A DNA stretch of 64,000 nucleotides from assembly GCA_029977615.1 (NCBI GenBank), contig JAPOKO010000002.1, positions 1 to 64,000 on the forward strand. Reading direction: 5' to 3'. This document shows positions 40,698 to 49,129 of the stretch, one piece after another. The position numbers and the translations under genes were made by a program. The notes under the pieces are model-generated. The model did not search any database. It saw only the letters and a list, made by a program, of their open reading frames with translations, and was not told the origin of the DNA. Position 1 is the stretch's first letter; every line of letters begins with the position of its first letter. Source of the stretch: a bacterium (GTDB lineage Bacteria > Actinomycetota > Acidimicrobiia > Acidimicrobiales > Ilumatobacteraceae).

Positions 40698-40762
40698 TTC
40701 TCCACAGGCGTTTCCACATGCGGAATACCGTCCGCAGGGCTTTATCCACAGGTATCCCCACA
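40698..40762 (+). promoter_or_regulatory. Cluster of DnaA-box-like 9-mers
   Basis: TTCTCCACA (40698), GTTTCCACA (40710), TTATCCACA (40742, identical to the high-affinity DnaA box) and TATCCCCACA (40753) occur within 65 bases, all on the plus strand. The stretch lies between ilvE and the cimA leader, in a 304-base gap without a gene. No dnaA, dnaN or AT-rich unwinding region is near, so an origin is unlikely. Confidence 0.45.
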
Positions 40763-40779
40763 GGTTCGCTCAGCACAGG

Positions 40780-40808
40780 TTGGCGAACGCCTTTTCGTGC
40801 GTCAGACT
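40780..40808 (+). promoter_or_regulatory. Candidate promoter for the cimA leader
   Basis: TTGGCG (40780-40785), 17 bases, then CAGACT (40803-40808). The leader GTG at 40815 begins six bases after the -10 element, which would make the transcript leaderless, a common mode in actinobacteria. The hexamers are imperfect. Confidence 0.35.
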
Positions 40809-40814
40809 AGAGAC

Positions 40815-40868
40815 GTGAATCTTTTTGGAGCCACCCAGTCCAGCATTGCGATCATCATTATTCGATAG
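40815..40868 (+). CDS. Isoleucine leader peptide for cimA attenuation
   Basis: A 17-codon frame reads MNLFGATQSSIAIIIIR, with five Ile codons, four of them consecutive, before TAG. A hairpin (40868-40891) overlaps its stop, and a terminator with a T-run follows at 40894-40918. cimA starts 36 bases after that terminator. This is the layout of ribosome-mediated attenuation. Ile codons fit the isoleucine route that citramalate synthase starts. Confidence 0.75.
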   Translation: MNLFGATQSSIAIIIIR

Positions 40869-40891
40869 GCGTGCGTCACCCGACGTACGCC
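40868..40891 (+). promoter_or_regulatory. Pause/anti-termination hairpin of the cimA leader
   Basis: GGCGTGCGT (40868-40876) pairs with ACGTACGCC (40883-40891), nine pairs with one G-T, around the loop CACCCG. It starts at the leader stop codon and would be opened by a ribosome stalled on the Ile codons. Confidence 0.6.
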
Positions 40892-40893
40892 CA

Positions 40894-40918
40894 AGCCGCC
40901 CAAACGGGCGGCTTTTTT
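40894..40918 (+). terminator. Attenuator terminator of cimA
   Basis: AGCCGCCC (40894-40901) pairs perfectly with GGGCGGCT (40906-40913) around AAAC, followed directly by a six-T run. It lies between leader peptide and cimA. Confidence 0.85.
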
Positions 40919-40953
40919 AATCCCCAAAATTCGACAGTAGAGAAGAGCAGCAG

Positions 40954-42528
40954 ATGACAAAGCAACAACTCGTAGAAGTATTCGACACCACGTTGCGTGA
41001 CGGCATGCAAGTGGAAGGCGTATCGGCAAGCGTTGAAGACAAGTTGCGCATTGCAGAACAACTGGACTACTTGGGAGTGCACTTCATTGAAGGTGGATGG
41101 CCTGGCGCGAACCCAAAAGACATCGAGTTCTTTGCACGTGCAAAGAAAGAGCTGACATTCACCACTTCAGCGTTAGTTGCATTTGGTTCTACGCGTCGCC
41201 CTCTTGGCAAAGTTGACGACGATGCAACGCTACGAAACTTGATAGAAGCGCAAACCTCTGCGGTGTGCATTGTTGCTAAAGCTTGGGATTATCACGTTGA
41301 GCATGCATTGCAAACGACACTTGAAGAAGGAATTGCCATGGTGTCGGATTCGGTGAAGTATCTCACTGCAAACGATCGTCGTGTGCTTGTGGACATGGAA
41401 CATTTCTTTGATGGTTTCAAGTCGAACCCAGAGTTTTCGCTGCGCGTTTTGGAAGCCGCAATCATCGGTGGCGCAACGCACTTAGTGTTGTGTGACACCA
41501 ACGGCGGATCACTCCCAAGCGACGTGCTGCACATTGTTGGTGAAGTGAAGAAGCACATAGGTGACGATGCGACTATCGGCATTCACTGCCACGACGACAC
41601 GGGTTGTGCGGTTGCTAACTCGCTTGCAGCTGTGCAAAGCGGCGCACGTCATGTTCAGGGAACGTTAAACGGTCTTGGTGAGCGCACCGGAAATACAAAC
41701 CTGACAACTGTTATTCCAAACTTGCAACTGAAGATGGGCTTTGAGTGTTTGCCAGAAGGAAGGCTTGAGCGCCTTACCGCAGTAAGTAATTATGTGGCTG
41801 AAGTGTTGAACCGTCCATTGAATCCGCAGGCTCCATACGTTGGTAGTTCAGCATTTGCACACAAGGCTGGGCTTCACGTTTCAGCAATCTCGCGAGCGAA
41901 AGATGCATACGAGCACATTGCACCAGAGCTTGTTGGCAACGGCACGCGATTCCTCGTGAGCGAAATGGCTGGTCGTGCAACGATCACAATGAAGGCTGAA
42001 GAACTTGGGCTCACTATGGATGGACCAGCAGTTAATCAAGTAATTGACGATCTGAAGCGACTAGAGCACGAGGGCTACCACTTTGAAGCAGCCGATGCAT
42101 CGCTTGAATTGTTGATGCGTCGTGCAGCGGGTTGGCAGCAGAACTTCTTCAGTGTTGAATCAATGCGTGTAATCACCGATGAGTCATCGGCTGGAACATT
42201 TACGACCGAAGCAACTGTGAAGGTATGGATAGGTGACCACCGTGAAGTGCGTGTTGCTGAGGGCAATGGTCCGGTTAATGCAATTGACACTGCGCTGCGT
42301 TCCGCATTGCTGGAAAAGTTTCCACAACTTTCCCGCGTGCATCTGACTGACTACAAGGTGCGAATCCTGGATTCGGGTTCAGCAACTGGTGCAGTAACTC
42401 GCGTCTTGTTGGACGCCTCAGATGGCGAGCGCAACTGGACCACCATTGGTGTTTCCTCAAACATCATTGAAGCCTCGTGGCGTGCGCTTGAAGAGTCGCT
42501 CATCTTCGGGCTCTTGCATTCCAAGTAG
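40954..42528 (+). CDS. cimA: (R)-citramalate synthase
   Basis: CimA condenses acetyl-CoA and pyruvate to citramalate, which leads to 2-oxobutyrate and isoleucine. It belongs to the LeuA/homocitrate synthase family. VFDTTLRDGMQVEGVS (about 9-24) and HCHDDTGCAVANSLAA (about 211-226) hold the metal-binding residues. Gly-Leu-Gly-Glu-Arg-Thr-Gly-Asn (about 241-248) is intact, unlike in the nearby leuA. The C-terminal regulatory domain is present. Length (524 aa) matches the long CimA type. The isoleucine-rich leader upstream supports this assignment over LeuA. Confidence 0.92.
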   Translation: MTKQQLVEVFDTTLRDGMQVEGVSASVEDKLRIAEQLDYLGVHFIEGGWPGANPKDIEFFARAKKELTFTTSALVAFGSTRRPLGKVDDDATLRNLIEAQTSAVCIVAKAWDYHVEHALQTTLEEGIAMVSDSVKYLTANDRRVLVDMEHFFDGFKSNPEFSLRVLEAAIIGGATHLVLCDTNGGSLPSDVLHIVGEVKKHIGDDATIGIHCHDDTGCAVANSLAAVQSGARHVQGTLNGLGERTGNTNLTTVIPNLQLKMGFECLPEGRLERLTAVSNYVAEVLNRPLNPQAPYVGSSAFAHKAGLHVSAISRAKDAYEHIAPELVGNGTRFLVSEMAGRATITMKAEELGLTMDGPAVNQVIDDLKRLEHEGYHFEAADASLELLMRRAAGWQQNFFSVESMRVITDESSAGTFTTEATVKVWIGDHREVRVAEGNGPVNAIDTALRSALLEKFPQLSRVHLTDYKVRILDSGSATGAVTRVLLDASDGERNWTTIGVSSNIIEASWRALEESLIFGLLHSK

Positions 42529-42540
42529 GCTCGCAGGAGT

Positions 42541-43065
42541 ATGGCTGCTCCAAAATTTGCTCCAGTAAGTGCAACTCAGACACCGCGTTCATATGAATCG
42601 CCGTTACATGTACCTGCACCATGGTCGCCGGGCCGGCCTGGAGAAATAGACGGCAAGCAACCACGTGGTGCGGGGCTGGGCAATCAAGGCCCAGATCAGG
42701 GTTACATCCTGACGCTTGCTCGCATTGCACGAAACAAGATCAAAGTGCAACCGGGCGAGTCGGTGGACGATGCCATTCGCGGATCAATTGGCATTGCGCT
42801 GCGCCGAGCATCTATGTACGGACGTGCGCCCGTAATGCACGACCTTACGTTTGCACTCACCATTTGGGGTTGGCTAATTGACGTGGTGCCTGCAGATTTA
42901 TTGGCACGTCGTAAAGAACTCTTTTCGGGAGTGGGCGATGCAGCTCACTCGTATTACGAAGTGCGCGAAATCACGGGGCTCGTTCCGGAAACGACGTACC
43001 AGCTGTCAATTGAGCAACTCACCGCAAGTATGCCAATGTCGTGGCGTGCACTTACTGGCGCGTAG
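42541..43065 (+). CDS. Hypothetical protein, 174 aa
   Basis: The N-terminal 50 residues are Pro/Gly-rich (PRSYESPLHVPAPWSPGRPG) and probably extended; the rest is helical (LTLARIARNKIKV, DAIRGSIGIALRRASMYG). A conserved-looking GNQGPDQGYI turn joins the two. This looks like an Acidimicrobiia-type conserved hypothetical protein; no function is known to me. An AGGAG is directly before the ATG, closer than optimal. It follows cimA by 12 bases and precedes the MOSC gene by three, so a shared transcript is likely. Confidence 0.75.
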   Translation: MAAPKFAPVSATQTPRSYESPLHVPAPWSPGRPGEIDGKQPRGAGLGNQGPDQGYILTLARIARNKIKVQPGESVDDAIRGSIGIALRRASMYGRAPVMHDLTFALTIWGWLIDVVPADLLARRKELFSGVGDAAHSYYEVREITGLVPETTYQLSIEQLTASMPMSWRALTGA

Positions 43066-43068
43066 TTA

Positions 43069-43611
43069 ATGCCTACGCAAGTTGTTGGAGTACATTCTTC
43101 GCCTGAACATACATTTACGAAACAAGCACGAAGCTCAATCGAACTTGTTGCAGGTATCGGTGTGGAAGGTGATGCGCACGCTGGTGCAACCGTAAAACAC
43201 TCGTACTTGCTCCGCAAGAAACCAGAAAAGCCGAACTTGCGCCAGGTTCACCTTATTGCAAGCGAACTAATTGAAGAGTTGCGCCTTGAAGGTTTCAATG
43301 TAGAGCGAGGCTCTATGGGTGAAAACATCACTACGAGCGGAGTGCAACTCACGTCGCTGCCGCACGCAACTCGTTTGGTATTTCCAAGTGGTGCTGCAAT
43401 TGAGCTCACGGGAATTCGTACGCCATGTAAGCAGCTGAATACATTTCAAGACGGCTTGCTCGCTGCAGTGCGAGAGAAGAACGAAAGCGGTGCGTTTCGA
43501 CGACCAGTTGGCGTGCTTGCAATTGTGGTAGCAAGTGGTGTCGTATCTCCAAACGATTCCATTGAAGTACAACTTCCAGCAGGCGCTCATCGCGCTATGG
43601 AATTTATTTAA
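43069..43611 (+). CDS. MOSC domain protein
   Basis: MOSC domains bind a molybdenum-sulfur centre and often transfer sulfur. The conserved core is present: GVEGDAHAG (about 31-39), RQVHLIASE, GSMGENITTSG (about 82-92) and the conserved cysteine in GIRTPCKQLN (about 118-127). It is a stand-alone 180-residue domain, like YiiM-type proteins that detoxify hydroxylated purine-type compounds. No molybdenum-cofactor gene is close. It ends convergent to the DUF2237 gene. Confidence 0.85.
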   Translation: MPTQVVGVHSSPEHTFTKQARSSIELVAGIGVEGDAHAGATVKHSYLLRKKPEKPNLRQVHLIASELIEELRLEGFNVERGSMGENITTSGVQLTSLPHATRLVFPSGAAIELTGIRTPCKQLNTFQDGLLAAVREKNESGAFRRPVGVLAIVVASGVVSPNDSIEVQLPAGAHRAMEFI

Positions 43612-43980
43612 TTACAACGCAAACTTCTCTAAGTCTGCAAGGTTCACAAACTCAAGCGTATGAATATGTGTGGCACGTAAATTCACTTTTGGAGCCATTC
43701 CCGCTTCAAATGCCTCTTGCCAGCGCGATGCACAGAGGCACCAGTGATCTCCAGCCTTCAGCCCCTCAAAACCATATTGCGGCATTGGGGTAGACAAGTC
43801 ATTGCCGCGCGACTTCGAGAACGCAAGAAACTCATCGGTCATCACTGCACAGACCGTATGCACGCCGGTGTCGTCTCCACCAGTCTCACAACATCCAGTG
43901 CGGTACCAACCCGTCATTGGAGAAGTGCAACATGTTTCGATTGGTTCGCCATACACATTCACTTGAGTTCCAATTGTCAT
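43612..43980 (-). CDS. DUF2237 family protein
   Basis: The family hallmark cysteine clusters are present: ETCCTSPMTGWYRTGCCETG (about 15-34), then CLCASRWQEA (about 81-90) and a C-terminal PKVNLRATHIHTLEFV. DUF2237 proteins are about 120 residues, bacterial, and of unknown function, possibly metal-binding. ATG 43980 matches the family length; an in-frame ATG at 44001 would add seven residues. It is divergent from gltX. Confidence 0.9.
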   Translation of the reverse strand: MTIGTQVNVYGEPIETCCTSPMTGWYRTGCCETGGDDTGVHTVCAVMTDEFLAFSKSRGNDLSTPMPQYGFEGLKAGDHWCLCASRWQEAFEAGMAPKVNLRATHIHTLEFVNLADLEKFAL

Positions 43981-44038
43981 GTGCCACAACTTAGTGTTCA
44001 CTCAGGGTGAGTGCTTTGCTCAGATAGCCTGAAAGCAC

Positions 44039-45451
44039 ATGTCAACTACCCCTCGCTATCGTTTCGCGCCATCTCCAACCGGCTATTTCCATGTAGGTGG
44101 CGCACGTACCGCGCTGTATAACTGGCTGCTTGCGTTAAAGAACAATGGAACGTTTGTGTTGCGCATTGAGGACACCGACGAATCTCGAAACGAGCCACAG
44201 TGGACTCAGGGGATCATTGATGCGCTTGCATGGATAGGTATTGACAGCAAAGACCCTCATTTTGAAGGGCCATATTTCCAGTCCACCTATGCGTCGGAAC
44301 ATGTTGCCGCTGCTCACAAGTTGTTTGAAGCTGGCAAGGCGTATTACTGCGACCAGACCACTGAACAAATTCAGGAGCGAGCAAAAGCTGCAGGCCTGAA
44401 TGGCTATGACGGTTTTTCACGGGACCGGAAACTTGGCCCTGGTCCTGGTCATGTTTTGCGTTTCCGAGTTCCCGAAGGAAAGACCATCGTGAACGACACT
44501 GTTCGCGGAGCAGTGGAATTCGAAAACTCCACAATTGAAGACTTTGTGTTGTTACGTAGCAACGGCACTCCGGTGTTTCTTATTGCCAACGTGGTTGATG
44601 ACATCACCATGAACATCACCCATGTAGTGCGAGCGGAGGAGCATTTACCAAACACTCCCAAGCAGCAAATGTTGTGGGAGGCATTAGGTCATACACCGCC
44701 GGTATGGGCGCATGTTCCTGTGTTGGTGAATGAACAGCGCAAGAAGTTGTCAAAGCGTCGTGACAAAGTTGCTGTTGAGCAATACCGCGAAGAAGGAATT
44801 TTGCCTGATGCAATTGTGAATTATCTCATGACACTTGGTTGGGCGCCGAGTGGCGACACCGAAATCGTTCCCTTGCAAAAGATTCAAGACGAATTCCGTT
44901 TGGAGGACGTCAATCATTCGCCAGCGTTTTTCGATATTAAGAAATTGCAGTCATTCAATGGTGAATACATTCGCCTCATGAGCCACGATGCCTTCGTTGC
45001 TGCAGCGACTGAAGTGCTCACGGGTTCGGCTGCAACATGGCCAGCAGAGCGTTATAAGCCAGAAGTGTTTGCTGCAATGGCGCCGTTAGTACAAACGCGA
45101 GTAGCGGTTATGGCCGAAGTAGTGCCAATGGTGGACTTTCTGTTTTTGGCCGAGCCGCCAATTGATGAAGCTGCATTTGCCAAAGCCTTCAGTGCAGATT
45201 TCGCGGTGCCTACGCTGACCGAAATTTCGAAAGCATTTGAAACTATTGAGTGGAATGCTGAAAGTATCAAGCTTGCTGTTGAAACAGTTGGCACTCAGCA
45301 TGATGTGAAGCTTGGAAAACTGCAAGGGCCACTACGTATTGCAATTACCGGACGTACTGTTGGTCCGCCATTGTTCGAGCCGATTGAATTGCTTGGTCGC
45401 GAAGAGTCGCAGCGTCGCATTCGCGCCGCACTCGTTCGGGCTGTTGGTTAA
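44039..45451 (+). CDS. gltX: Glutamyl-tRNA synthetase
   Basis: GltX charges tRNA-Glu (and in many actinobacteria tRNA-Gln, later amidated). The class I motifs are seen: a HIGH-like [20 protein letters not shown] (about 7-26) and the KMSKS-like [10 protein letters not shown] (about 238-247). Length 470 aa is normal. The anticodon-binding region at about 320-470 is present. The window also encodes tRNA-Gln and tRNA-Glu downstream, though on their own. A small DUF218 gene follows by nine bases. Confidence 0.96.
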   Translation: MSTTPRYRFAPSPTGYFHVGGARTALYNWLLALKNNGTFVLRIEDTDESRNEPQWTQGIIDALAWIGIDSKDPHFEGPYFQSTYASEHVAAAHKLFEAGKAYYCDQTTEQIQERAKAAGLNGYDGFSRDRKLGPGPGHVLRFRVPEGKTIVNDTVRGAVEFENSTIEDFVLLRSNGTPVFLIANVVDDITMNITHVVRAEEHLPNTPKQQMLWEALGHTPPVWAHVPVLVNEQRKKLSKRRDKVAVEQYREEGILPDAIVNYLMTLGWAPSGDTEIVPLQKIQDEFRLEDVNHSPAFFDIKKLQSFNGEYIRLMSHDAFVAAATEVLTGSAATWPAERYKPEVFAAMAPLVQTRVAVMAEVVPMVDFLFLAEPPIDEAAFAKAFSADFAVPTLTEISKAFETIEWNAESIKLAVETVGTQHDVKLGKLQGPLRIAITGRTVGPPLFEPIELLGREESQRRIRAALVRAVG

Positions 45452-45460
45452 CTCACCGTC

Positions 45461-46063
45461 ATGAAACGCGCAGGCACTGTGACAGTGCTTGTGTTGGCTG
45501 GAATCATGTATGTCGTTCTGAACATTGTTCAGGTGTGGTCGGTTGGGCGTAGTGACAGCAGGAAAGAAGTAGATGCAATTGTGGTGATGGGTGTCGCTCA
45601 ATACGACGGCAGACCATCACCGCAGCTACAGGCACGCCTTGATCATGTGCTCACCTTGTGGAAACAAGGTGTGGCCAAATTGGTGGTGACAACGGGTGGT
45701 AATCAACCTGGCGATCGCTTCACGGAAGCAAGGGCATCTGCCGACTATCTGATTGCTGGTGGAATTCCTGAATCGGCCATTTCGATGGAAGACATTGGTT
45801 CGACAACACTTCAATCGCTGCAGGGTGTTGCCGAGATTTTGAATAGCCGAGGGCTAACTTCAGTCGAAATTGTGACGGACCCCTATCACGCTCTCCGGTC
45901 ACGCCTAATTGCGCAAGACCTCGGATTAACTGCCTATGTTTCTCCGACCAAGAATTCTGCGGTTACGGGCGACGCAGAAAAGAGGCGAATGATCAATGAA
46001 GGCCTAGGTATTTCACTTGCCCATGTCATTGGCTTTAGGGCTCTCGACCGATTGACGAATTGA
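45461..46063 (+). CDS. DUF218 / YdcF-like membrane-anchored protein
   Basis: A single N-terminal membrane segment (VTVLVLAGIMYVVLNIV, about 6-22) is followed by the DUF218 domain: DAIVVMGVAQYDGRPSPQL (about 38-56), LVVTTGGNQPGDRFTEA (about 74-90), MEDIGSTTLQSL (about 109-120) and VTDPYHALRSRL (about 138-149). DUF218 proteins such as SanA and YdcF bind nucleotide-like ligands or act in envelope integrity; the exact reaction is unsettled. It lies downstream of gltX. Confidence 0.87.
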   Translation: MKRAGTVTVLVLAGIMYVVLNIVQVWSVGRSDSRKEVDAIVVMGVAQYDGRPSPQLQARLDHVLTLWKQGVAKLVVTTGGNQPGDRFTEARASADYLIAGGIPESAISMEDIGSTTLQSLQGVAEILNSRGLTSVEIVTDPYHALRSRLIAQDLGLTAYVSPTKNSAVTGDAEKRRMINEGLGISLAHVIGFRALDRLTN

Positions 46064-46117
46064 TCGAGGCGGTATTGCGGTCGATTTAGGGTTGCCGATA
46101 TCCTTCAGTCATCACTC

Positions 46118-46189
46118 TGGGGAGTGGTGTAACTGGCAACACAGCAGATTCTGGTTCTGTTATTCAGGGTTCGATTCCTTGCTCCCCAA
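46118..46189 (+). tRNA. tRNA-Gln (anticodon CTG)
   Basis: The acceptor TGGGGAG pairs with CTCCCCA; the anticodon stem GCAGA/TCTGT holds the loop TTCTGGT with anticodon CTG. The TTCGA of the T arm is present. No CCA is encoded. Decodes CAG. Confidence 0.93.
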
Positions 46190-46197
46190 CAAATTGT

Positions 46198-47238
46198 CTA
46201 CTCGTCGTGCTGAGGGATGAGCACGAATTTTCCAACGTGCTTCTTTTCTAGAAATTCCTGTTGTGCGATTGCAATGTCTGCGAGCGGAAAAGTCTTGGCA
46301 ACGAGTGGCTTAATGCGATTTGTCTCAATATAGGAAACGAGTTGAGGAAATACTGGCTCATCCCACGCTGTGCAGCCAATCAGCGTGAGGTCTTTGAGGT
46401 ACATAGTGCGCAAGTCCAGAGTGACGAGTGGCCCACCAATTGCGCCAGAAGATACATACCGACCACCTCGCTTTAACGCGTTGAGTTCTCCTTTGAAATG
46501 AGGGCCACCTACGTTGTCAATGACAACATCAAATCGTTCCTCACCAAGTTCATTCACGATGTCGGAATCTCGATCAACAACAAAATCAGCACCGATGCGA
46601 AGCACTTCGGTCATTTTCGATTTTCCGACTATTGCGGTAACAGTTGCTCCACGAACTTTTGCGAGTTGCACTGCAGCTGATCCAACTCCACCGGAGGCGC
46701 CGGCAACAAGCACATGCTCGCCAGAAGTAACGCGCGAACGTTGCACCATGTTTTCGGCAGAACCGTAGCTACAGGGAATAGATCCCAGCTCGACATCGGT
46801 CCACGATGACTCGATAGGGAAGACTTCGTTTGCGGGCACCTTTACGTATTGTGCGAATGCGCCGTCGAAGTCTGAACCCATCCAGATGTTCAACATTGAA
46901 TCAAAACCCTCGGGTCGCATGCATGGGCGAACCAGCACGCGTTTACCAAGTAATGCTGCATGTGCTGAATCAAACGTTTTTGTGACGATGCCACAGCAAT
47001 CAGTTCCCTGAATGAATGGAAACGGGGTTGGAATATGCCAGCCACCGCCCGAATACCAGCCGAGGCGAGTGTTGATCTCGGTGTTATTCACTCCCGCGGC
47101 GAGCACTTTGATAAGCACTTCGCCTGCACCGAGTTTGGGCATTGGAACTTCGCGGTAGTGCAGTTTGTCGAAACCGCCATTTCCCGTTGTTACAACAGCC
47201 TTCACGGGGTTAACACTAGAGACAATTGAGAAAGACAA
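46198..47238 (-). CDS. Zinc-type alcohol dehydrogenase / quinone oxidoreductase-like MDR protein
   Basis: A medium-chain dehydrogenase fold: GroES-like N-terminus (VLIKVLAAGVNNTEINTRLG, about 41-60), then the NADP-binding motif VLVAGASGGVGSAAVQLAKV (about 176-195). Structural zinc cysteines of the alcohol dehydrogenases are lacking, so it is nearer to quinone oxidoreductases. The substrate is unknown. It lies on the minus strand between tRNA-Gln and tRNA-Glu. Length 346 aa is typical. Confidence 0.85.
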   Translation of the reverse strand: MSFSIVSSVNPVKAVVTTGNGGFDKLHYREVPMPKLGAGEVLIKVLAAGVNNTEINTRLGWYSGGGWHIPTPFPFIQGTDCCGIVTKTFDSAHAALLGKRVLVRPCMRPEGFDSMLNIWMGSDFDGAFAQYVKVPANEVFPIESSWTDVELGSIPCSYGSAENMVQRSRVTSGEHVLVAGASGGVGSAAVQLAKVRGATVTAIVGKSKMTEVLRIGADFVVDRDSDIVNELGEERFDVVIDNVGGPHFKGELNALKRGGRYVSSGAIGGPLVTLDLRTMYLKDLTLIGCTAWDEPVFPQLVSYIETNRIKPLVAKTFPLADIAIAQQEFLEKKHVGKFVLIPQHDE

Positions 47239-47261
47239 TCGGTAGCCTTGAAGCGCTACTT

Positions 47262-47334
47262 GGCCCCATCGTCTAGTGGCCTAGGACACTACCCTCTCAA
47301 GGTAGCGGCACGGGTTCGAATCCCGTTGGGGCTG
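47262..47334 (+). tRNA. tRNA-Glu (anticodon CTC)
   Basis: Acceptor GGCCCCA pairs with TGGGGCT (one G-T). Anticodon stem CTACC with loop CTCTCAA gives CTC. GGTTCGAATCC forms the T arm. No CCA is encoded. Decodes GAG. Confidence 0.95.
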
Positions 47335-47344
47335 CAATTAACTT

Positions 47345-47656
47345 ATGAAACGTTTCGTAGTTGTTGTGCTTGCATCTTTTTTGCTCATCTCGTGCTCGTC
47401 CCCTGAACAAAATTCAGCGACAGTTGTTTGTCCTGCAGCAGATGCTGCCGATGCAACAGCAATTACGCCGGAGCGTGCAGAGATGCTTGTTGGATTGATG
47501 GAATCGGATGCAGAGAAGTGTGCAGCTGATCTTGGTTGGGAGTATCGCGTTGGTTCGCGCGATGGCGAAAACTTTGCAGTTACTGCTGATTACTCTCAGC
47601 AACGTGTAACTGTGACCATCACACTTGGTGTGGTTACTGCTATTTCAGTTGGCTAG
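47345..47656 (+). CDS. Lipoprotein with peptidase-inhibitor I78-like domain
   Basis: The signal peptide ends in a lipobox, LLISC (Cys at about 17), so the protein is a membrane-attached lipoprotein. The C-terminal half resembles the I78 family: MLVGLMESDAEKCA (about 46-59), then FAVTADYSQQRVTVTI (about 79-94) and GVVTAISVG at the end. I78 members inhibit serine peptidases. The ATG follows tRNA-Glu by ten bases, so it may be co-transcribed with it. The 3' end overlaps the convergent amidase by 17 bases. Confidence 0.75.
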   Translation: MKRFVVVVLASFLLISCSSPEQNSATVVCPAADAADATAITPERAEMLVGLMESDAEKCAADLGWEYRVGSRDGENFAVTADYSQQRVTVTITLGVVTAISVG

Positions 47657-49094
47657 CAACTGGTCGTCGGTGCGCCCACGGCATTGCTACTTCTAATTGC
47701 GACGCAAGTCGAATCAGTAAATCTTCGCGTCCATATGCAGCGACTAATTGCATACCCACAGGTACGCCTTCGGCGGTCCAGTGCAATGGAAGGCTGATTG
47801 CTGGTTGACCACTGGTGTTGAATGCCGGCGTAAACGGTACGAAGTCCGCAGCAACTTTCATTGGCTTCATTGGGTCGTTTGGATCATTATCAAATGAACC
47901 GATTGGCAGCGGAACTCGTGCGGCAGTAGGAGTTAACAAAATGTCCCACCCGTCTGCCCACCATTGCTGAACTGCGCGGCGATAGTGCGATGTAGAGAGA
48001 ATTGCATTCGCATAGTCCGTAGCTGATGCTCGTTTTGAATACTCGGCCATGGTCCAGTTGACAAGTTCGAAATCTTCTTTCGTTACTTCTCGTCCGAGAA
48101 GTGCAGCGACACCTTCGCGCGCAACAGACATGTTGGTACTCCAAAGCGAAGTGAACTTTGGCGCAAACGATTGATCTTCAAGAGCTTGTGGCCATGCGGC
48201 ATCGACATGATGACCAAGATCTTCAAGGACTTTTGCCACGATGCGCACACCTTCGGCGCACTCTGGGTCAATGTCTCCAGGTACGGGTCGATGATCAAGA
48301 AAACCAATTCTCAGTTTTCCTGTTGGCGCACCTATTTCTTCGAGGTACGGACGCGTTGGTGGAGGAGCGATGACACGATCACCAACAGCAGGACCTTCCA
48401 CAATGTCAAGAAGCAGCGCGGTGTCGCGCACGGTGCGGCTGACGACATGTTCAACACCCAAATTCGTTTCATCACGTAATGGAGCAGCGGTAATGCGACC
48501 TTGACTCACCTTGAGGCCAACAAGACCACAACATGCCGCTGGAATACGAACTGAACCGCCACCATCGGTTGCGTGCGCTGCCGGAACTATTCCGGCTGCA
48601 ACTGCTGCAGCACTGCCACCACTTGATCCACCTGCCATGCGGTTGGTGTCCCATGGGTTGCGCGTTGGACCCCACGCTTCTGGCTCGGTAGTAGGAACGC
48701 TTCCAAACTCGGGAGAATTTCCGCGACCAAAGATAACGAGTCCCGCATTGATGAAGCGTTGCACGATTTCTGCTGTGTAGTTGGAGTTCAGCGCGGCTGC
48801 CTTCATAGCTTTGTTGCCATTTGAAAGCGGAAGACCCTTCATTGCAGCATGAAGGTCTTTCAGAATAAATGGAACTCCGCGAAGGGGCATTGCAGAATTG
48901 GTTGGAAGATTGCGAGCAATGTCTCGTGCTTTGTCGAACCAGGTGAAGGTGAGCGCATTAATCGTTGGATTCAATTGCTCGGCTCGTTCAATCGCAGCAT
49001 CAAGAAGTTCGACTGGAGTTACCTTTCCAGAGCGGACAAGCTCGGCCTGGTCAATGGCATCAACCCATTGTGTGTCGTGTGCAAGCGATGACAT
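47640..49094 (-). CDS. Amidase signature family hydrolase
   Basis: The Ser-Ser-Lys triad region is present: [16 protein letters not shown] (about 69-84, Lys) and the signature [15 protein letters not shown] (about 154-168), followed by [19 protein letters not shown] (about 177-195). Members hydrolyse amides, from GatA to fatty-amide enzymes. The gene stands alone without gatB or gatC, so a catabolic amidase is more likely than the tRNA amidotransferase. The 484-aa length is typical. Confidence 0.9.
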   Translation of the reverse strand: MSSLAHDTQWVDAIDQAELVRSGKVTPVELLDAAIERAEQLNPTINALTFTWFDKARDIARNLPTNSAMPLRGVPFILKDLHAAMKGLPLSNGNKAMKAAALNSNYTAEIVQRFINAGLVIFGRGNSPEFGSVPTTEPEAWGPTRNPWDTNRMAGGSSGGSAAAVAAGIVPAAHATDGGGSVRIPAACCGLVGLKVSQGRITAAPLRDETNLGVEHVVSRTVRDTALLLDIVEGPAVGDRVIAPPPTRPYLEEIGAPTGKLRIGFLDHRPVPGDIDPECAEGVRIVAKVLEDLGHHVDAAWPQALEDQSFAPKFTSLWSTNMSVAREGVAALLGREVTKEDFELVNWTMAEYSKRASATDYANAILSTSHYRRAVQQWWADGWDILLTPTAARVPLPIGSFDNDPNDPMKPMKVAADFVPFTPAFNTSGQPAISLPLHWTAEGVPVGMQLVAAYGREDLLIRLASQLEVAMPWAHRRPVASQLK

Positions 49095-49129
49095 TGCAGT
49101 TCCCCCTGATTGGTTAGGGTTTACAAACT

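Noticed and set aside
40698-40762. A replication origin
   Set aside because: DnaA-box-like sequences are present, but there is no dnaA, dnaN, gyrase or AT-rich region nearby.
46118-47334. tRNA-associated integration site or genomic island
   Set aside because: No integrase and no direct repeat of a tRNA 3' end was seen; the genes between and beside the tRNAs are ordinary.
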